Shown one piece after another: positions 35,880 through 44,329 of a stretch of 64,000 nt of DNA. Source of the stretch: Planococcus sp. SK3692 (lineage in GTDB: Bacteria > Bacillota > Bacilli > Bacillales_A > Planococcaceae); assembly GCF_028890485.2 (NCBI RefSeq), contig NZ_JARCHV010000001.1, positions 968,698 to 1,032,697 of the forward strand, given 5' to 3'. Position 1 is the stretch's first letter; every line of letters starts with the position of its first letter. The position numbers and the translations under genes are program-made. Under the pieces are notes generated by a model. It ran no database searches. It saw only the letters and a program-made list of their open reading frames with translations, and had not been told where the DNA came from.

Positions 35880-35906
35880 TATAAAATGAGAAAAAAACTG
35901 GCATCA

Positions 35907-36482
35907 TCACGAATGATGACGCACAGCATCCCAGCAGCTTTCCTCGACTCCTGCCAATAGTTCAGCTGAGGCTTCAAGTTCCCCTACGCGGATCAATTGA
36001 TAGAGTTGCAAAAAGCCGCCGAAAATAATGGCGATCAGCGCCTTGGACGGAAGCTCACGAATGTGGCAGTGCTGTTTTCCAGCCTCGAAGAAATCTTCGA
36101 AGATCATCAGCAAATGGCTGAATTGCTCCCGGCTTTCGGCGTCCAGAAAATAAGCGGACGTATGGGTTTTAATGAAATACAAGGCATGATCGTGCTCGTT
36201 CGTAAAGCGGATCATCCCTTGGAATAGATGATGGAATTGCTCACGAATGCCCGCTCCCTCAGGATAATATTTCTCCAGTGCCTCCTTGAACAAGGTGACA
36301 TAATGCTGGAACAAAGTGTTGACGAGCACTTCTTTATTGGCGAAATAACGGTAAATCGTCCCGGCCCCGACTTTTGCGTCGGTCGCGATCATCGGGATGG
36401 TCGTAGCATCAAAGCCGCGTTCAGCAAACAAAGTCAGCGCGCTGTCGAGAATATCATCTCGTTTAGTGGTGGATGTCGGCAT
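35907..36482 (-). CDS. TetR/AcrR family repressor of the P450 gene (Bm3R1/FatR-like)
   Basis: A 191-residue TetR-type regulator. The N-terminal HTH (about 8-55) includes SALTLFAERGFDATTI and VGAGTIYRYFANKEVL; the C-terminal ligand domain is helical. It is the gene immediately upstream of the CYP102 fusion, the same order as bm3R1 and P450 BM3 in B. megaterium, where fatty acids release the repressor. Matching operators flank it on both sides. The start at 36482 follows AAGGAGG; the longer reading would begin inside the operator at 36518 and lacks a ribosome binding site. Autoregulation is inferred from the operator position. Confidence 0.85.
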   Translation of the reverse strand: MPTSTTKRDDILDSALTLFAERGFDATTIPMIATDAKVGAGTIYRYFANKEVLVNTLFQHYVTLFKEALEKYYPEGAGIREQFHHLFQGMIRFTNEHDHALYFIKTHTSAYFLDAESREQFSHLLMIFEDFFEAGKQHCHIRELPSKALIAIIFGGFLQLYQLIRVGELEASAELLAGVEESCWDAVRHHS

Positions 36483-36507
36483 CTGGAAAAATTCCTCCTT
36501 CTGTTGC

Positions 36508-36525
36508 GGAATGAACATTCATTCT
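36508..36525. promoter_or_regulatory. TetR (Bm3R1-like) operator before the TetR gene
   Basis: GGAATGAACATTCATTCT, a near-perfect palindrome with the same half-sites as 35862-35879. It begins 5 bases downstream of the -10 element of the TetR promoter, so a bound repressor would block initiation. Confidence 0.78.
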
Positions 36526-36530
36526 TCGAC

Positions 36531-36559
36531 AGTCTACTCCTTCCCTTGTTGAAAATCAA
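36531..36559 (-). promoter_or_regulatory. Promoter of the TetR-P450 operon
   Basis: On the minus strand TTGATT (36559-36554), 17 bases, TAGACT (36536-36531), followed immediately by the operator at 36525-36508. Confidence 0.6.
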
Positions 36560-36648
36560 CGAATAACCAGAAAGAGTATGTCGCCAAAATGAAACAATTT
36601 CGCTGCCTGCCCGTATAGCATAGTATCTAGTTAAAGGAGGAATCATTC

Positions 36649-37341
36649 ATGTCGAAGTATTCCATTAAGCAATTTGTCCAGCAAACGAAACAGGAAGAAA
36701 GCGCGCGCGATTTTTTCGAGCTCGAAACTGACCGCTTGCTCGAAGTGAACTTGAATGGCCAAGTATGGGCCAAAGCGGGCTCGATGATTTCCTATGAAGG
36801 CAATATCAAATTCGAGCGCGAAGGCATGCTCGAGCACGGCCTCGGGAAATTCGTCAAAAAAGCGCTCAGCGGAGAAGGCGCCCAGTTGATGAAAGCGAAC
36901 GGCCAAGGCAAGCTCTACGTCGCGGACAGCGGCAAGAAAATCACCATTTTAGATCTTGAAGGCGAAAGTATCTTCATCAACGGCAACGACTTGCTCGCAT
37001 TTCAGGATGGGCTCGACTGGGACATCAAATTGATGCGCCGCGTCGCCGGAATGATGGCAGGTGGATTGTTCAATGTCCGCTTAGAAGGCCACGGCCTGGT
37101 TGCGTTCACTTCCCATTACGAGCCGCTTACTTTACTCGTCACGCCCGATACACCGATATTCACCGACCCGAACGCGACTGTCGCTTGGTCAGGCAGTTTG
37201 GAACCGGATTTCGTCACCGATGTACAGTTGAAGAGCTTTTTCGGTAGAGGGAGCGGAGAATCCGTACAGATGAAATTCTCCGGCAACGGCTTCGTCGTCG
37301 TCCAGCCGTTCGAAGAAATCTACCACGCACCACAGAGCTGA
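36649..37341 (+). CDS. AIM24 / TIGR00266 family protein
   Basis: A 230-residue beta-rich protein of the AIM24 family (tryptophan RNA-binding attenuator-like fold). Family features include LLEVNLNGQVWAKAGSMISY (key part VWAKAGSMISYEG), a Gly-rich SGEGAQLMKANG, and FVVVQPFEE at the C-terminus. Members occur in bacteria and mitochondria; the biochemical function is not established. Start follows AAAGGAGG. It is a single gene, divergent from the TetR-P450 operon. Confidence 0.83.
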   Translation: MSKYSIKQFVQQTKQEESARDFFELETDRLLEVNLNGQVWAKAGSMISYEGNIKFEREGMLEHGLGKFVKKALSGEGAQLMKANGQGKLYVADSGKKITILDLEGESIFINGNDLLAFQDGLDWDIKLMRRVAGMMAGGLFNVRLEGHGLVAFTSHYEPLTLLVTPDTPIFTDPNATVAWSGSLEPDFVTDVQLKSFFGRGSGESVQMKFSGNGFVVVQPFEEIYHAPQS

Positions 37342-37360
37342 TAACAATACGGCTAACTAA

Positions 37361-37410
37361 AAACTGCCCTGTGGCGATTAGGAAAATGCCTAATCGCCGC
37401 GGGGCAGTTT
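37361..37410. terminator. Long bidirectional terminator
   Basis: Two stacked stems, AAACTGCCC with GGGCAGTTT outside and GGCGATTAGG with CCTAATCGCC inside, between the convergent AIM24 and lipoprotein genes. Confidence 0.85.
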
Positions 37411-37418
37411 GTTTTGTC

Positions 37419-37901
37419 TTAAAAGCTGATGTTCCATTGTTGTTTCAATTGTGCCAGTAAATCCTCCGGAGGATTATAGAGGAAATACGTGACGCCTTCT
37501 TGATCCACTTGAATCGTTCCATCTTTATAGAAGTGAATCAGATACATATGCTCATCTGTGCGATTGGCTGCCGGCATATTGTAAAGCATCATCCGGTAAC
37601 TGCCAGGCTGCTCGAGCAGATCGGCCCGTTCCTGCAGTTCTACTTCACTCGCTTGTACCAACTCTTCCCCATTCAAACGGTCGATCAGTTCATCGGCTTT
37701 TTCCGGTCCTTCGATAAATGTTTCTTCATAGCCTGCGGTTTTGGCCGAAGTATAAGTGCTTGAAACGAGTACCCCTTCGTATTCCCCCCGGTGTTCGATT
37801 GCGAGAGTTTCTGGGCTTTCCCCGACAGTGGCACAGCCGGCTAATAAGGAAATGATGATCCATAAAAATGCTATTATTGATATGTTAGCCGAGGTTCTCA
37901 T
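37419..37901 (-). CDS. Small lipoprotein, function unknown
   Basis: A 160-residue predicted lipoprotein. From the ATG at 37901, which follows GGAGGAC, a hydrophobic signal leads to the lipobox LLAGC with the lipid Cys near residue 23. The mature part has alternating strands and a late YLIHFYKDGTIQVDQEG motif. The frame could start 34 codons earlier, but that adds a charged stretch and loses the signal peptide. I do not recognise the family. Confidence 0.7.
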   Translation of the reverse strand: MRTSANISIIAFLWIIISLLAGCATVGESPETLAIEHRGEYEGVLVSSTYTSAKTAGYEETFIEGPEKADELIDRLNGEELVQASEVELQERADLLEQPGSYRMMLYNMPAANRTDEHMYLIHFYKDGTIQVDQEGVTYFLYNPPEDLLAQLKQQWNISF

Positions 37902-38024
37902 TCTTGTCCTCCAGTTCTTGTCTCTAGTCCATAGTATAGCAAATGGTATATTTGTAAAATTAAAGCTAATATAATTCAGCAATAAACGCATATTCTTACA
38001 CAAACTGCTGTTTCATGCATAACA

Positions 38025-38056
38025 AAAAGGTTCCGGCCAGCAGACCGGAACCTTTT
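38025..38056 (-). terminator. Terminator of aldo/keto reductase gene
   Basis: Perfect 12-bp stem (AAAAGGTTCCGG / CCGGAACCTTTT), 8-base loop, continuing into T on the minus strand, 15 bases after the stop. Confidence 0.88.
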
Positions 38057-38070
38057 GTCATTCACTATGA

Positions 38071-39057
38071 CTATTTTTTCGGCAATACCGCTTTCGGTGA
38101 AACGAGGCCTTTGTCGACGAGTTCATCCCAAAAGACAGACGGGATGTCAGCTGTCATGGCGGCTAAGTCTTCCTTGATACGGTCTGGCCGTGTGGACCCG
38201 GTGACGACCGCTTTGACCGCAGGATGCGCCGTTGAAAATTGCAGCGCGGCATCTTTCAAATGCACGCCGTGATTTTGGGCGACGTCGTTGAAACGAGCTA
38301 CCCGCTCTTTGATTTCCGGTGTGATTTCCGCGTAATCGAAATGATCTCCGCCGAGTAAAGCGCCTGAGTTGAACGCCGAACCGATGACAAGGCCGCCCTC
38401 TGTTTTCTCGGCAAGCGGCATCATGCGCTCAAGTGCGCGTTCATGTTGCAGCAAAGTATACTGCGTCGCGGACAAGCTCAAATCAGGGTGTGCTTCTTCC
38501 AGTTCGAGTGCAACTTCGATCGGCGTGGTCGTATTGACACCGAGGCCCCATGCTTTGATGACGCCTTCGTCTCTTAGCCGGTCGAGCACTTTAAATGCAC
38601 CTGTTCGCGCTTCATCGAACTTCGTGACCCATTCATCGCCGAGAAAGTCCGGTGAGATGTCGTGCACATAGACCATATCTAAACGGTCTGTCTTCAAGCG
38701 TTTCAAGCTGTCTTCAATTGAACGCAATGTGCCTGATTCCGTGTAATCGGTCAGGATTTTATTTTTGCGGCCAAATTCGAACAGCCCTTCTTTTTCTTCT
38801 TCCTCGTCCAAGACGATGCGGCCGACTTTTGTGCTCAGCAAATAGTCATCGCGCTTATAGGAAGGCAAAATCTCACCGAGCCGCAGTTCCGCAAGCCCAG
38901 CCCCGTAAAACGGCGCCGTGTCGAAATAACGGATGCCTTCGTTCCACGCAGATTCGATGGTCGCCATCGCTTCGTCTTCCGGTACGTCCCGGAACATATT
39001 GCCGAGCGGCGCTGTGCCAAGTCCTAGTTTATGTTTGATTGTCACATCATGTTTCAT
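38071..39057 (-). CDS. Aldo/keto reductase (D-threo-aldose 1-dehydrogenase / pyridoxal dehydrogenase type)
   Basis: A 328-residue (beta/alpha)8-barrel oxidoreductase. LGLGTAPLGNMF at the N-terminus and YFDTAPFYGAGLAE identify the AKR group that contains D-threo-aldose 1-dehydrogenase and pyridoxal 4-dehydrogenase. Catalytic residues are Asp in FDTAP, Tyr in FYGAG, Lys in STKVGR and His in YVHDISP. The C-terminal VVTGSTRPDRI binds NADP. The start is directly supported by AAGAGGTG. It is a lone gene; the substrate is not inferable. Confidence 0.82.
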   Translation of the reverse strand: MKHDVTIKHKLGLGTAPLGNMFRDVPEDEAMATIESAWNEGIRYFDTAPFYGAGLAELRLGEILPSYKRDDYLLSTKVGRIVLDEEEEKEGLFEFGRKNKILTDYTESGTLRSIEDSLKRLKTDRLDMVYVHDISPDFLGDEWVTKFDEARTGAFKVLDRLRDEGVIKAWGLGVNTTTPIEVALELEEAHPDLSLSATQYTLLQHERALERMMPLAEKTEGGLVIGSAFNSGALLGGDHFDYAEITPEIKERVARFNDVAQNHGVHLKDAALQFSTAHPAVKAVVTGSTRPDRIKEDLAAMTADIPSVFWDELVDKGLVSPKAVLPKK

Positions 39058-39157
39058 TCGTGAACACCTCTTCTTTAGTAGTTAAAACATATATCCATGT
39101 CTACCCGCTGAGGAAGGGTTTAAACGAATGAAGCGGCAGCTATCGGCAGACGTGAAA

Positions 39158-39199
39158 ATAGCCCGATTTCTCATGGTCGGACATGAAAAACCGGGCTAT
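39158..39199. repeat. 18-bp hairpin upstream of arr
   Basis: ATAGCCCGATTTCTCATG pairs with CATGAAAAACCGGGCTAT (two mismatches) around a 6-base loop, in the 256-base gap between the divergent aldo/keto reductase and arr genes. No T run follows, so it is more likely a regulatory or transcript structure than a terminator. Confidence 0.5.
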
Positions 39200-39313
39200 G
39201 CGCGTTACTCTCTCCTATTATTATACCTGAAAGAAAAATGTATTTGCAGCCTACTTTTTCGGCAATAGCTGCCCTATACTCAGAATATCAAACTAAAAAT
39301 GGGAGGCAACACG

Positions 39314-39730
39314 ATGAATGAATCGATAGAAGCTTTGGACCTTGGCCCCTTCTTCCACGGAACGAAAGCACAACTGGCAATCGGGGATTTGCTGGAGGCG
39401 CAGAACCCTTCCAACTTCCAGGACAAGAAATCCAATTACATCTATTTCACCGCCACACTCGACGCAGCGAAATGGGGCGCGGAACTCGCCGCCACGGATT
39501 TGCCGGAACGGATCTACATCGTCGAACCGACAGGCGAATTCGAAAACGACCCCAATTTGACCGACAAGCACTTTCCCGGAAACCCGACACGCTCCTACCG
39601 TTCCAAAGAGCCATTGAAGATCGTGGCGGAACTAGCTTCCTGGGAACGCCATAGCGATGAGCAGATCAAGCATATGCTCGACTCGCTGAAATCGCTTCGC
39701 GAACAAGGCAAAGCAATTATTATTGATTGA
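39314..39730 (+). CDS. arr: NAD-dependent rifamycin ADP-ribosyltransferase
   Basis: A 138-residue protein that inactivates rifampin by transferring ADP-ribose from NAD to the drug. It matches the Arr family across its full length: FFHGTKAQLAIGDLL at the N-terminus, IYFTATLDAAKWGAELA, IYIVEPTGEFENDPN, and the nearly invariant FPGNPTRSYRS. The start at 39314 follows GGGAGG. It is a single gene, chromosomal and probably intrinsic. A TATACT -10-like element lies at 39275-39280 without a convincing -35. Confidence 0.92.
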   Translation: MNESIEALDLGPFFHGTKAQLAIGDLLEAQNPSNFQDKKSNYIYFTATLDAAKWGAELAATDLPERIYIVEPTGEFENDPNLTDKHFPGNPTRSYRSKEPLKIVAELASWERHSDEQIKHMLDSLKSLREQGKAIIID

Positions 39731-39745
39731 ACTCCTGGCTGCGCT

Positions 39746-40078
39746 TTAGAACATATGGCCGGCAATCTGATAGAGCGCCACGAACAGCCCGAGCACACTG
39801 GCTTTCATTTTAGCAGGATGGTATCGTTCTTTCCGGTAAATATAAAAGAACACAAGCAGGAAGCCCGCAGGAATCCATAGCTGGAAGTCGTATTCCAGCG
39901 TGCTGTAAGAAATAATCGGCATGACGTAGGCGGCAACTAGAAAATAGATGAAAATTTTGATGCGTCCGGTTTCCAATTCCTTGCTCCATTTCGTTAGCAA
40001 ATAAATAATGATGATCGCCATCACCATGATATGCAGCTCCGGCAGTATCAGCGTGCCATTTCCCAATTTGAATTCCAC
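39746..40078 (-). CDS. Small membrane protein (110 aa)
   Basis: 110 residues, mostly hydrophobic, with about four membrane segments (near 12-28, 43-58, 66-82 and 92-108). The reading starts at a GTG and the ribosome binding site is weak, so the exact start is uncertain. It is convergent with arr. I do not recognise the family and no function can be assigned. Confidence 0.55.
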   Translation of the reverse strand: MEFKLGNGTLILPELHIMVMAIIIIYLLTKWSKELETGRIKIFIYFLVAAYVMPIISYSTLEYDFQLWIPAGFLLVFFYIYRKERYHPAKMKASVLGLFVALYQIAGHMF

Positions 40079-40151
40079 AATGTCTCACTCACTTTTTCGT
40101 ATAATGATCTTCTATCTGGTAAATTTCGCCACTTGCGTTTCATTCTCCTCT

Positions 40152-40190
40152 ATGCAAAAAAACCACCCAATTGACGGGTGGTTTTTGCAT
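40152..40190 (-). terminator. Terminator of the BASS transporter operon
   Basis: Stem of ATGCAAAAA-ACCACCC with GGGTGGTTTTTGCAT, 14 bases after the transporter stop on the minus strand, running into T. Confidence 0.85.
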
Positions 40191-40203
40191 ATATCTAATT
40201 CGC

Positions 40204-41199
40204 TTATTTGGATCCGGAATTCACCGCTGGTTTGACCCGAGAGGCAAGTTCCAGGTTTTGTTTATCCAGTGCAGCGGCTGGTTTTTTCGACCAAATCGTC
40301 GCCAAGATCGGCCCGGAAATATTGTGCCAGATGGCGCCCCATACGCTTGGCAGCGCAGCGAGCGGACTGAAGTGGGCAGTGGCCAAAGCAACGCCAAGCC
40401 CTGAGTTCTGCATGCCGACTTCGAGTGAAATCGCGCGGCGATCTGTCTCGCTGAGGCCCATGAGCATCGCAATCACGTATCCAAGCGACAAGCCAAAGCC
40501 GTTATGCAAGAATACCGCCAGGAAAACGATAAACCCGGAGCTGATGACGTTTTGCGCATTGGCGGCAGTAACCGCGGAGACAATGATGAGAATCGCTGCC
40601 ACCGAAATGAGCGGCACGACTGAGATGCTTTTTGCGACCGCAGCCGGGAAGATGCGCTGGACGAGAATGCCGAGTGCAATCGGCAGGATGATCACTTGAA
40701 TGATGGATGTGAACATCGAGACAGGATCGACCGGCAGCCATTGCCCTGCAAGCAATAGCAAAAGAAGAGGCGTCATGATCGGCGCCATCAAAGTCGACAA
40801 GGAAGTCATCGCGACCGACAAAGCCAAATTGCCTTTTGCCAGATACACCATGACGTTCGATGCCGTCCCGCCTGGCACACAGCCGAGAAGCACGAGGCCT
40901 GCCGCAAGTTCAGGAGGCAGATTCAAGACATACGCGATGGCAAACGCCGCGAGCGGCATGACGAGAAATTGCGCGGCCACACCGACAAATACCGGCAGCG
41001 GGCTTTTCGCGATGATTTTAAAATCCACTGGCTTCAGTGTCAAGCCCATTCCGAACATGACGACGCCGAGCAAGATCGTGATATAGGCACCGAACCCGAC
41101 AAACGCTTCAGGCAGGAAAAACGCCACCAAGGCAGCCAGGATGACCCACACAGCAAAATACTTTCCAGCGATGGCACTCAATGATTGCAATACTTTCAT
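40204..41199 (-). CDS. Bile acid:sodium symporter (BASS) family transporter
   Basis: 331 residues with about ten hydrophobic segments. Family features: VVMFGMGLTL (about 46-55), VLLGCVPGGTASNVMVYLA (key part CVPGGTASNV, about 106-115), and EVGMQNSGLGVALA near 262-275, all sodium-site regions of BASS proteins. Prokaryotic members carry pantoate, 2-oxoacids or other organic anions. Its start overlaps the stop of the GlcD-like oxidase gene by 4 bases, so the two are translationally coupled, suggesting uptake of a 2-hydroxy or 2-oxo acid related to the oxidase. Confidence 0.87.
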   Translation of the reverse strand: MKVLQSLSAIAGKYFAVWVILAALVAFFLPEAFVGFGAYITILLGVVMFGMGLTLKPVDFKIIAKSPLPVFVGVAAQFLVMPLAAFAIAYVLNLPPELAAGLVLLGCVPGGTASNVMVYLAKGNLALSVAMTSLSTLMAPIMTPLLLLLLAGQWLPVDPVSMFTSIIQVIILPIALGILVQRIFPAAVAKSISVVPLISVAAILIIVSAVTAANAQNVISSGFIVFLAVFLHNGFGLSLGYVIAMLMGLSETDRRAISLEVGMQNSGLGVALATAHFSPLAALPSVWGAIWHNISGPILATIWSKKPAAALDKQNLELASRVKPAVNSGSK

Positions 41200-42599
41200 T
41201 TGATCGTCTCCTTTGTCTCCACTTTAATATTTTTGCCGGGATTCAATAGATTGTTCGGGTCCAGCGCCCGTTTGATTTTCTCCATGACCTCAAGTGCTGC
41301 TCCGTGTTCTTGCTGTTGGTATTTCTGTTTGCCGAGCCCAACACCGTGTTCGCCTGTGCACGTGCCGCCGCGATCAAGTGCGTACTCGACAATGCGCCCA
41401 TTAAACTCCTGCGCTCGCGCCACTTCATCAGGGTCTTCCATATTCATCATGATGAGAGCATGGAAATTGCCGTCGCCGACATGGCCGACGATGCCACCCG
41501 GAAGCCCAAGCGCCTCCAGATTTTCCCGCGCATGGCCGACTGCGTTTGCAAGTTCTGAAATCGGCAGGCAAACGTCCGTCACCATCATCTTTTTGCCGGG
41601 ATAGCCATGGATATAGGCATAGGCCAAAGTATGGCGCGCTTCCCATAATTGATTGCGCGCCGCCGTATCAGTCTCAAAAGCGATTTCTTCGCACGCATGC
41701 CCCTGGACGATTTCTTCCATAAACTCCACGTCTTGCTTGAGCCCTGCTTCATTGCCATGGAACTCCAGGAACAAAGTTGGCTTCTCCAGGTAAGCGGTCT
41801 CATTGTAGTCATTCACTTGCCTCATCGACTGTTCATCGACGAGTTCGACACGGGCAATCGGAATGCCGGCTTGCAAGATCGAGACGACCGCTTCAACCGC
41901 ATCTTTCACACTTGGGAATGAAGCTCGGGCCGCCGTCACGAATTCGGGGATGCCGTACACTTTCAAGGTCATTTCCGTAAAACAGCCGAGCGTCCCTTCA
42001 GAGCCGACGAACAAACCGTTCAAATGAAGCCCGGAAGACGATTTCGCCGCTTTATTGCCGGTATGGATAATCGTGCCGTCCGCCATGACCACTTCGAGGT
42101 CGCGCACTTGGTCACGCATGACGCCGTATTTAACGGAAGTCGTGCCGCTCGCATTGGTCGCCGCCATGCCGCCAAGCGTGGCGTCCGCTCCAGGGTCGAC
42201 GGTGAAAAACAATCCGTATTTTTTCAATTCCTTATTCAATTGCGTCCTGGTGACACCAGGCTGGACCGTGACGAGAAAATCTTCCGCATCAACATGCAGC
42301 ACTTTATTCATCAGGGAAAAGTCGACAGTGATGCCGCCCTGTTCCGGGATGACATGGCCTTCAAGACTCGATCCGAGGCCAAACGGGACGATCGGAATTG
42401 CGTATTGCTGGGACAGCTTCATGATTTTCGATACTTGCTCCGCCGTTTTCGGAAATACGACGATGTCCGGCAATTGCATGGCATGATAGGATTCATCCCT
42501 GCCGTGCAGCTCCTTGATCGTTTCGTTGACGCTTATTTGTTCGCTTGTAAGAAACTCCGCCAAGTTGTGCAAGATTTTCTCCTGATGAAGAATTGCCAT
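41196..42599 (-). CDS. FAD-binding 2-hydroxyacid oxidase (GlcD / D-lactate dehydrogenase family)
   Basis: 467 residues of the PCMH/VAO-type flavin oxidases. The FAD-binding part has PFGLGSSLEGHV (about 72-83), VTVQPGVT, DPGADATLGGMAATNASG (key part GADATLGGM) and YGVMRDQV. The C-terminal half has GHVGDGNFHALI and TGEHGVGLGK with metal-site His. It oxidises glycolate or D-lactate to the 2-oxoacid, passing electrons to quinone. Start follows AAGGAGCG. It leads an operon with the BASS transporter. A FadR-type operator sits inside its promoter. Confidence 0.88.
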   Translation of the reverse strand: MAILHQEKILHNLAEFLTSEQISVNETIKELHGRDESYHAMQLPDIVVFPKTAEQVSKIMKLSQQYAIPIVPFGLGSSLEGHVIPEQGGITVDFSLMNKVLHVDAEDFLVTVQPGVTRTQLNKELKKYGLFFTVDPGADATLGGMAATNASGTTSVKYGVMRDQVRDLEVVMADGTIIHTGNKAAKSSSGLHLNGLFVGSEGTLGCFTEMTLKVYGIPEFVTAARASFPSVKDAVEAVVSILQAGIPIARVELVDEQSMRQVNDYNETAYLEKPTLFLEFHGNEAGLKQDVEFMEEIVQGHACEEIAFETDTAARNQLWEARHTLAYAYIHGYPGKKMMVTDVCLPISELANAVGHARENLEALGLPGGIVGHVGDGNFHALIMMNMEDPDEVARAQEFNGRIVEYALDRGGTCTGEHGVGLGKQKYQQQEHGAALEVMEKIKRALDPNNLLNPGKNIKVETKETIK

Positions 42600-42652
42600 T
42601 TCATTTCGCTCCTTTATGGTTATTCACGTGTGAAGTAGGGATATTTTATACT

Positions 42653-42682
42653 TTTATAAATTGGTCCTACCAATTAAACCAA
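42653..42682 (-). promoter_or_regulatory. Promoter of the oxidase-transporter operon
   Basis: On the minus strand TTGGTT (42682-42677), 18 bases, TATAAA (42658-42653). The spacer is almost exactly filled by the operator palindrome. Confidence 0.6.
42659..42675. promoter_or_regulatory. FadR/GntR-type operator
   Basis: AATTGGTCCTACCAATT is a perfect palindrome with the TGGT-N3-ACCA core that FadR-subfamily GntR regulators bind. It lies between the -35 and -10 elements of the oxidase promoter and about 115 bases upstream of the GntR gene start. Confidence 0.75.
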
Positions 42683-42789
42683 TTATACATAATAATCTGA
42701 AAAGTACAATGTGTATTTTCAGACATTTTGCATTTCTTTCGGTATGATGAAAAGAGAACGCAAAAACAAGTCAGCAGGGAGAGAGTTCC

Positions 42790-43491
42790 GTGTTATTGAA
42801 TCCGAAAAAACGCACCTATGAATTAGTTGTCGAACAGATCCAAACGCTGTGCTTGGAGAACAATTTGCCCCCTGGCGGCCGTCTTCCTTCCGAGCGGGAT
42901 TTGGCGAGTTTGTTCGGCGTCAGCCGCAATTCCGTCCGCGAAGCGTTGAAAGGACTGGAAAGTAAAGGCTTTCTCGAAATCCGGCAAGGCGGCGGCAGCT
43001 TTCTCTCTGAGACGAAGCACGATATGCTCGGCAATGAACTCGGCACCCGCATCGATGCGGCTGAGATTCAATATATCGACGATATGCTCGAGCTCAGGCG
43101 GGCATTCGAAGTCGAAGCCGCCTCGCTAGCAGCGCAGCGGGCGACGCCTGAGAACTTGCTGGCAATCCGTGAAGTGCTCGGGCAAATGGCATTGGCGGCA
43201 AACGACCCCGAACTTGGCGTCCAGGCTGACGTGGATTTCCATCTGCAAGTCGCCAACGCCACCAAAAATCAGCTATTGATCGACTTGATGGAAACACTCG
43301 CGAAGCGGCTGGAAGAAAATATCCGTGCCACAAGGCGCCATCGCTTCACTGACGCCGCTCGCCATCAGGATACCTACAATGAACATGAAGAAATTTATTT
43401 AGCGATTGAAAGCAGAAATAGCGAATTGGCCAAGCAATTGATGAGCGAACATATCTCACGCATCCGTTCGGAATTAGATCGTTCGACATGA
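42790..43491 (+). CDS. FadR-subfamily GntR regulator (GTG start)
   Basis: 233 residues. An N-terminal winged helix (about 8-75) with GGRLPSERDLASLFGVSRNS (key parts LPSERDLA and VSRNSVREAL) is followed by an FCD effector domain (about 90-225) with DVDFHLQVA and EHEEIYLAI metal-site histidines. LldR/LutR/GlcC regulators of this type sense lactate, glycolate or related acids. It is divergent from the GlcD-like oxidase and BASS genes, and the palindrome between them fits its operator class. The GTG start follows GGGAGAG. Confidence 0.87.
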   Translation: MLLNPKKRTYELVVEQIQTLCLENNLPPGGRLPSERDLASLFGVSRNSVREALKGLESKGFLEIRQGGGSFLSETKHDMLGNELGTRIDAAEIQYIDDMLELRRAFEVEAASLAAQRATPENLLAIREVLGQMALAANDPELGVQADVDFHLQVANATKNQLLIDLMETLAKRLEENIRATRRHRFTDAARHQDTYNEHEEIYLAIESRNSELAKQLMSEHISRIRSELDRST

Positions 43492-43500
43492 ATTCGCTTA

Positions 43501-43552
43501 AAATCAAAAACGCGTAGAGAAACGGATCTGTTTCTCTACGCGTTTTTGATTT
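43501..43552 (+). terminator. Terminator after the GntR gene
   Basis: A 23-bp perfect stem, beginning AAATCAAAAACGCG on one side and its complement on the other, with a 6-base loop. Probably bidirectional, since the converging gene ends at 43604. Confidence 0.92.
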
Positions 43553-43603
43553 CTTATGAAATACCGTCAGTCATTTTCCACTTCGAATGGCTCCACCATC
43601 TCC

Positions 43604-44014
43604 TCAATCATCCGCCCAATCGAAATCGTATCCGGCAGCTATCGATTTGTATTCCCCATGGTGCAAGCCTTGTGCCGCCCAATACTCCATGTTGACATTC
43701 ACTGTATTGTCGATCCACCACGAACCTTCCGCGGGGTCGACTTTCCACGTCACATGAATGCTTCGAGTAAATGGGGAGAAAAAAGTGAAGTTGTCGGACT
43801 CTACTGTTTTGCCATCGATCTTGTAATGGATAATTGAAATCTCCCGATTAAAAAAGCCCGTTCCATAGGTCTTGATTTCTACACTGAAGGGCTGTCTACC
43901 GTTATAATGCTCCTCGAAAACCGTTTCTGGCTGGAGAAAGACAATATAAAAAAGTACTAAGACAAGCCCGCTATACAAGATTTTAGTATTTTCTTTCCGT
44001 TTTACATCCGCCAT
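43604..44014 (-). CDS. Single-pass membrane protein, function unknown
   Basis: About 136 residues from the ATG at 44014, with a basic N-terminus (ADVKRKEN), one membrane segment (about 12-28, GLVLVLFYIVFL) and a soluble C-terminal part (about 30-136) rich in beta pattern. The ribosome binding site AAGAAGG is modest; a start 19 codons upstream is possible. I do not recognise the family. Confidence 0.55.
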   Translation of the reverse strand: MADVKRKENTKILYSGLVLVLFYIVFLQPETVFEEHYNGRQPFSVEIKTYGTGFFNREISIIHYKIDGKTVESDNFTFFSPFTRSIHVTWKVDPAEGSWWIDNTVNVNMEYWAAQGLHHGEYKSIAAGYDFDWADD

Positions 44015-44155
44015 TCGCTTATGCCTTCTTTCCAAACTCTCTGTTTGAATAAGAACGCTATACATCGCCAAAAGTTCTGCTGGCTGAGCTGGATATGCAA
44101 CTCTCTATAGAAAGAATGCAAAAAAGCGCACTCTATCAAAAGAATACGCCTCTTA

Positions 44156-44329
44156 TCATTTCCTGTTTCTGTTTTTCAATTTGTTCTCCACATCGTCTTT
44201 CATTACCATGGCTTTCTCTTTATAGTCAGCTGCTTTTTCTTTATAATCATCTTTATTTTCGTCCCAGTGAGTTTTGCCTTTTTCGATTGCCTTGTCTTTC
44301 ATTGCGTTCAGTTTATCCAAAAATGCCAT
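44156..44329 (-). CDS. Small charged helical protein (57 aa)
   Basis: 57 residues starting MAFLDKLNAMKD, almost entirely charged amphipathic helix with KEKAADYKEKA repeats, similar in style to CsbD- or LEA-like stress proteins. The ATG at 44329 follows AAAGGATG. The composition suggests an intrinsically flexible stress protein, which is inference; I cannot place it in a named family with confidence. Confidence 0.6.
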   Translation of the reverse strand: MAFLDKLNAMKDKAIEKGKTHWDENKDDYKEKAADYKEKAMVMKDDVENKLKNRNRK

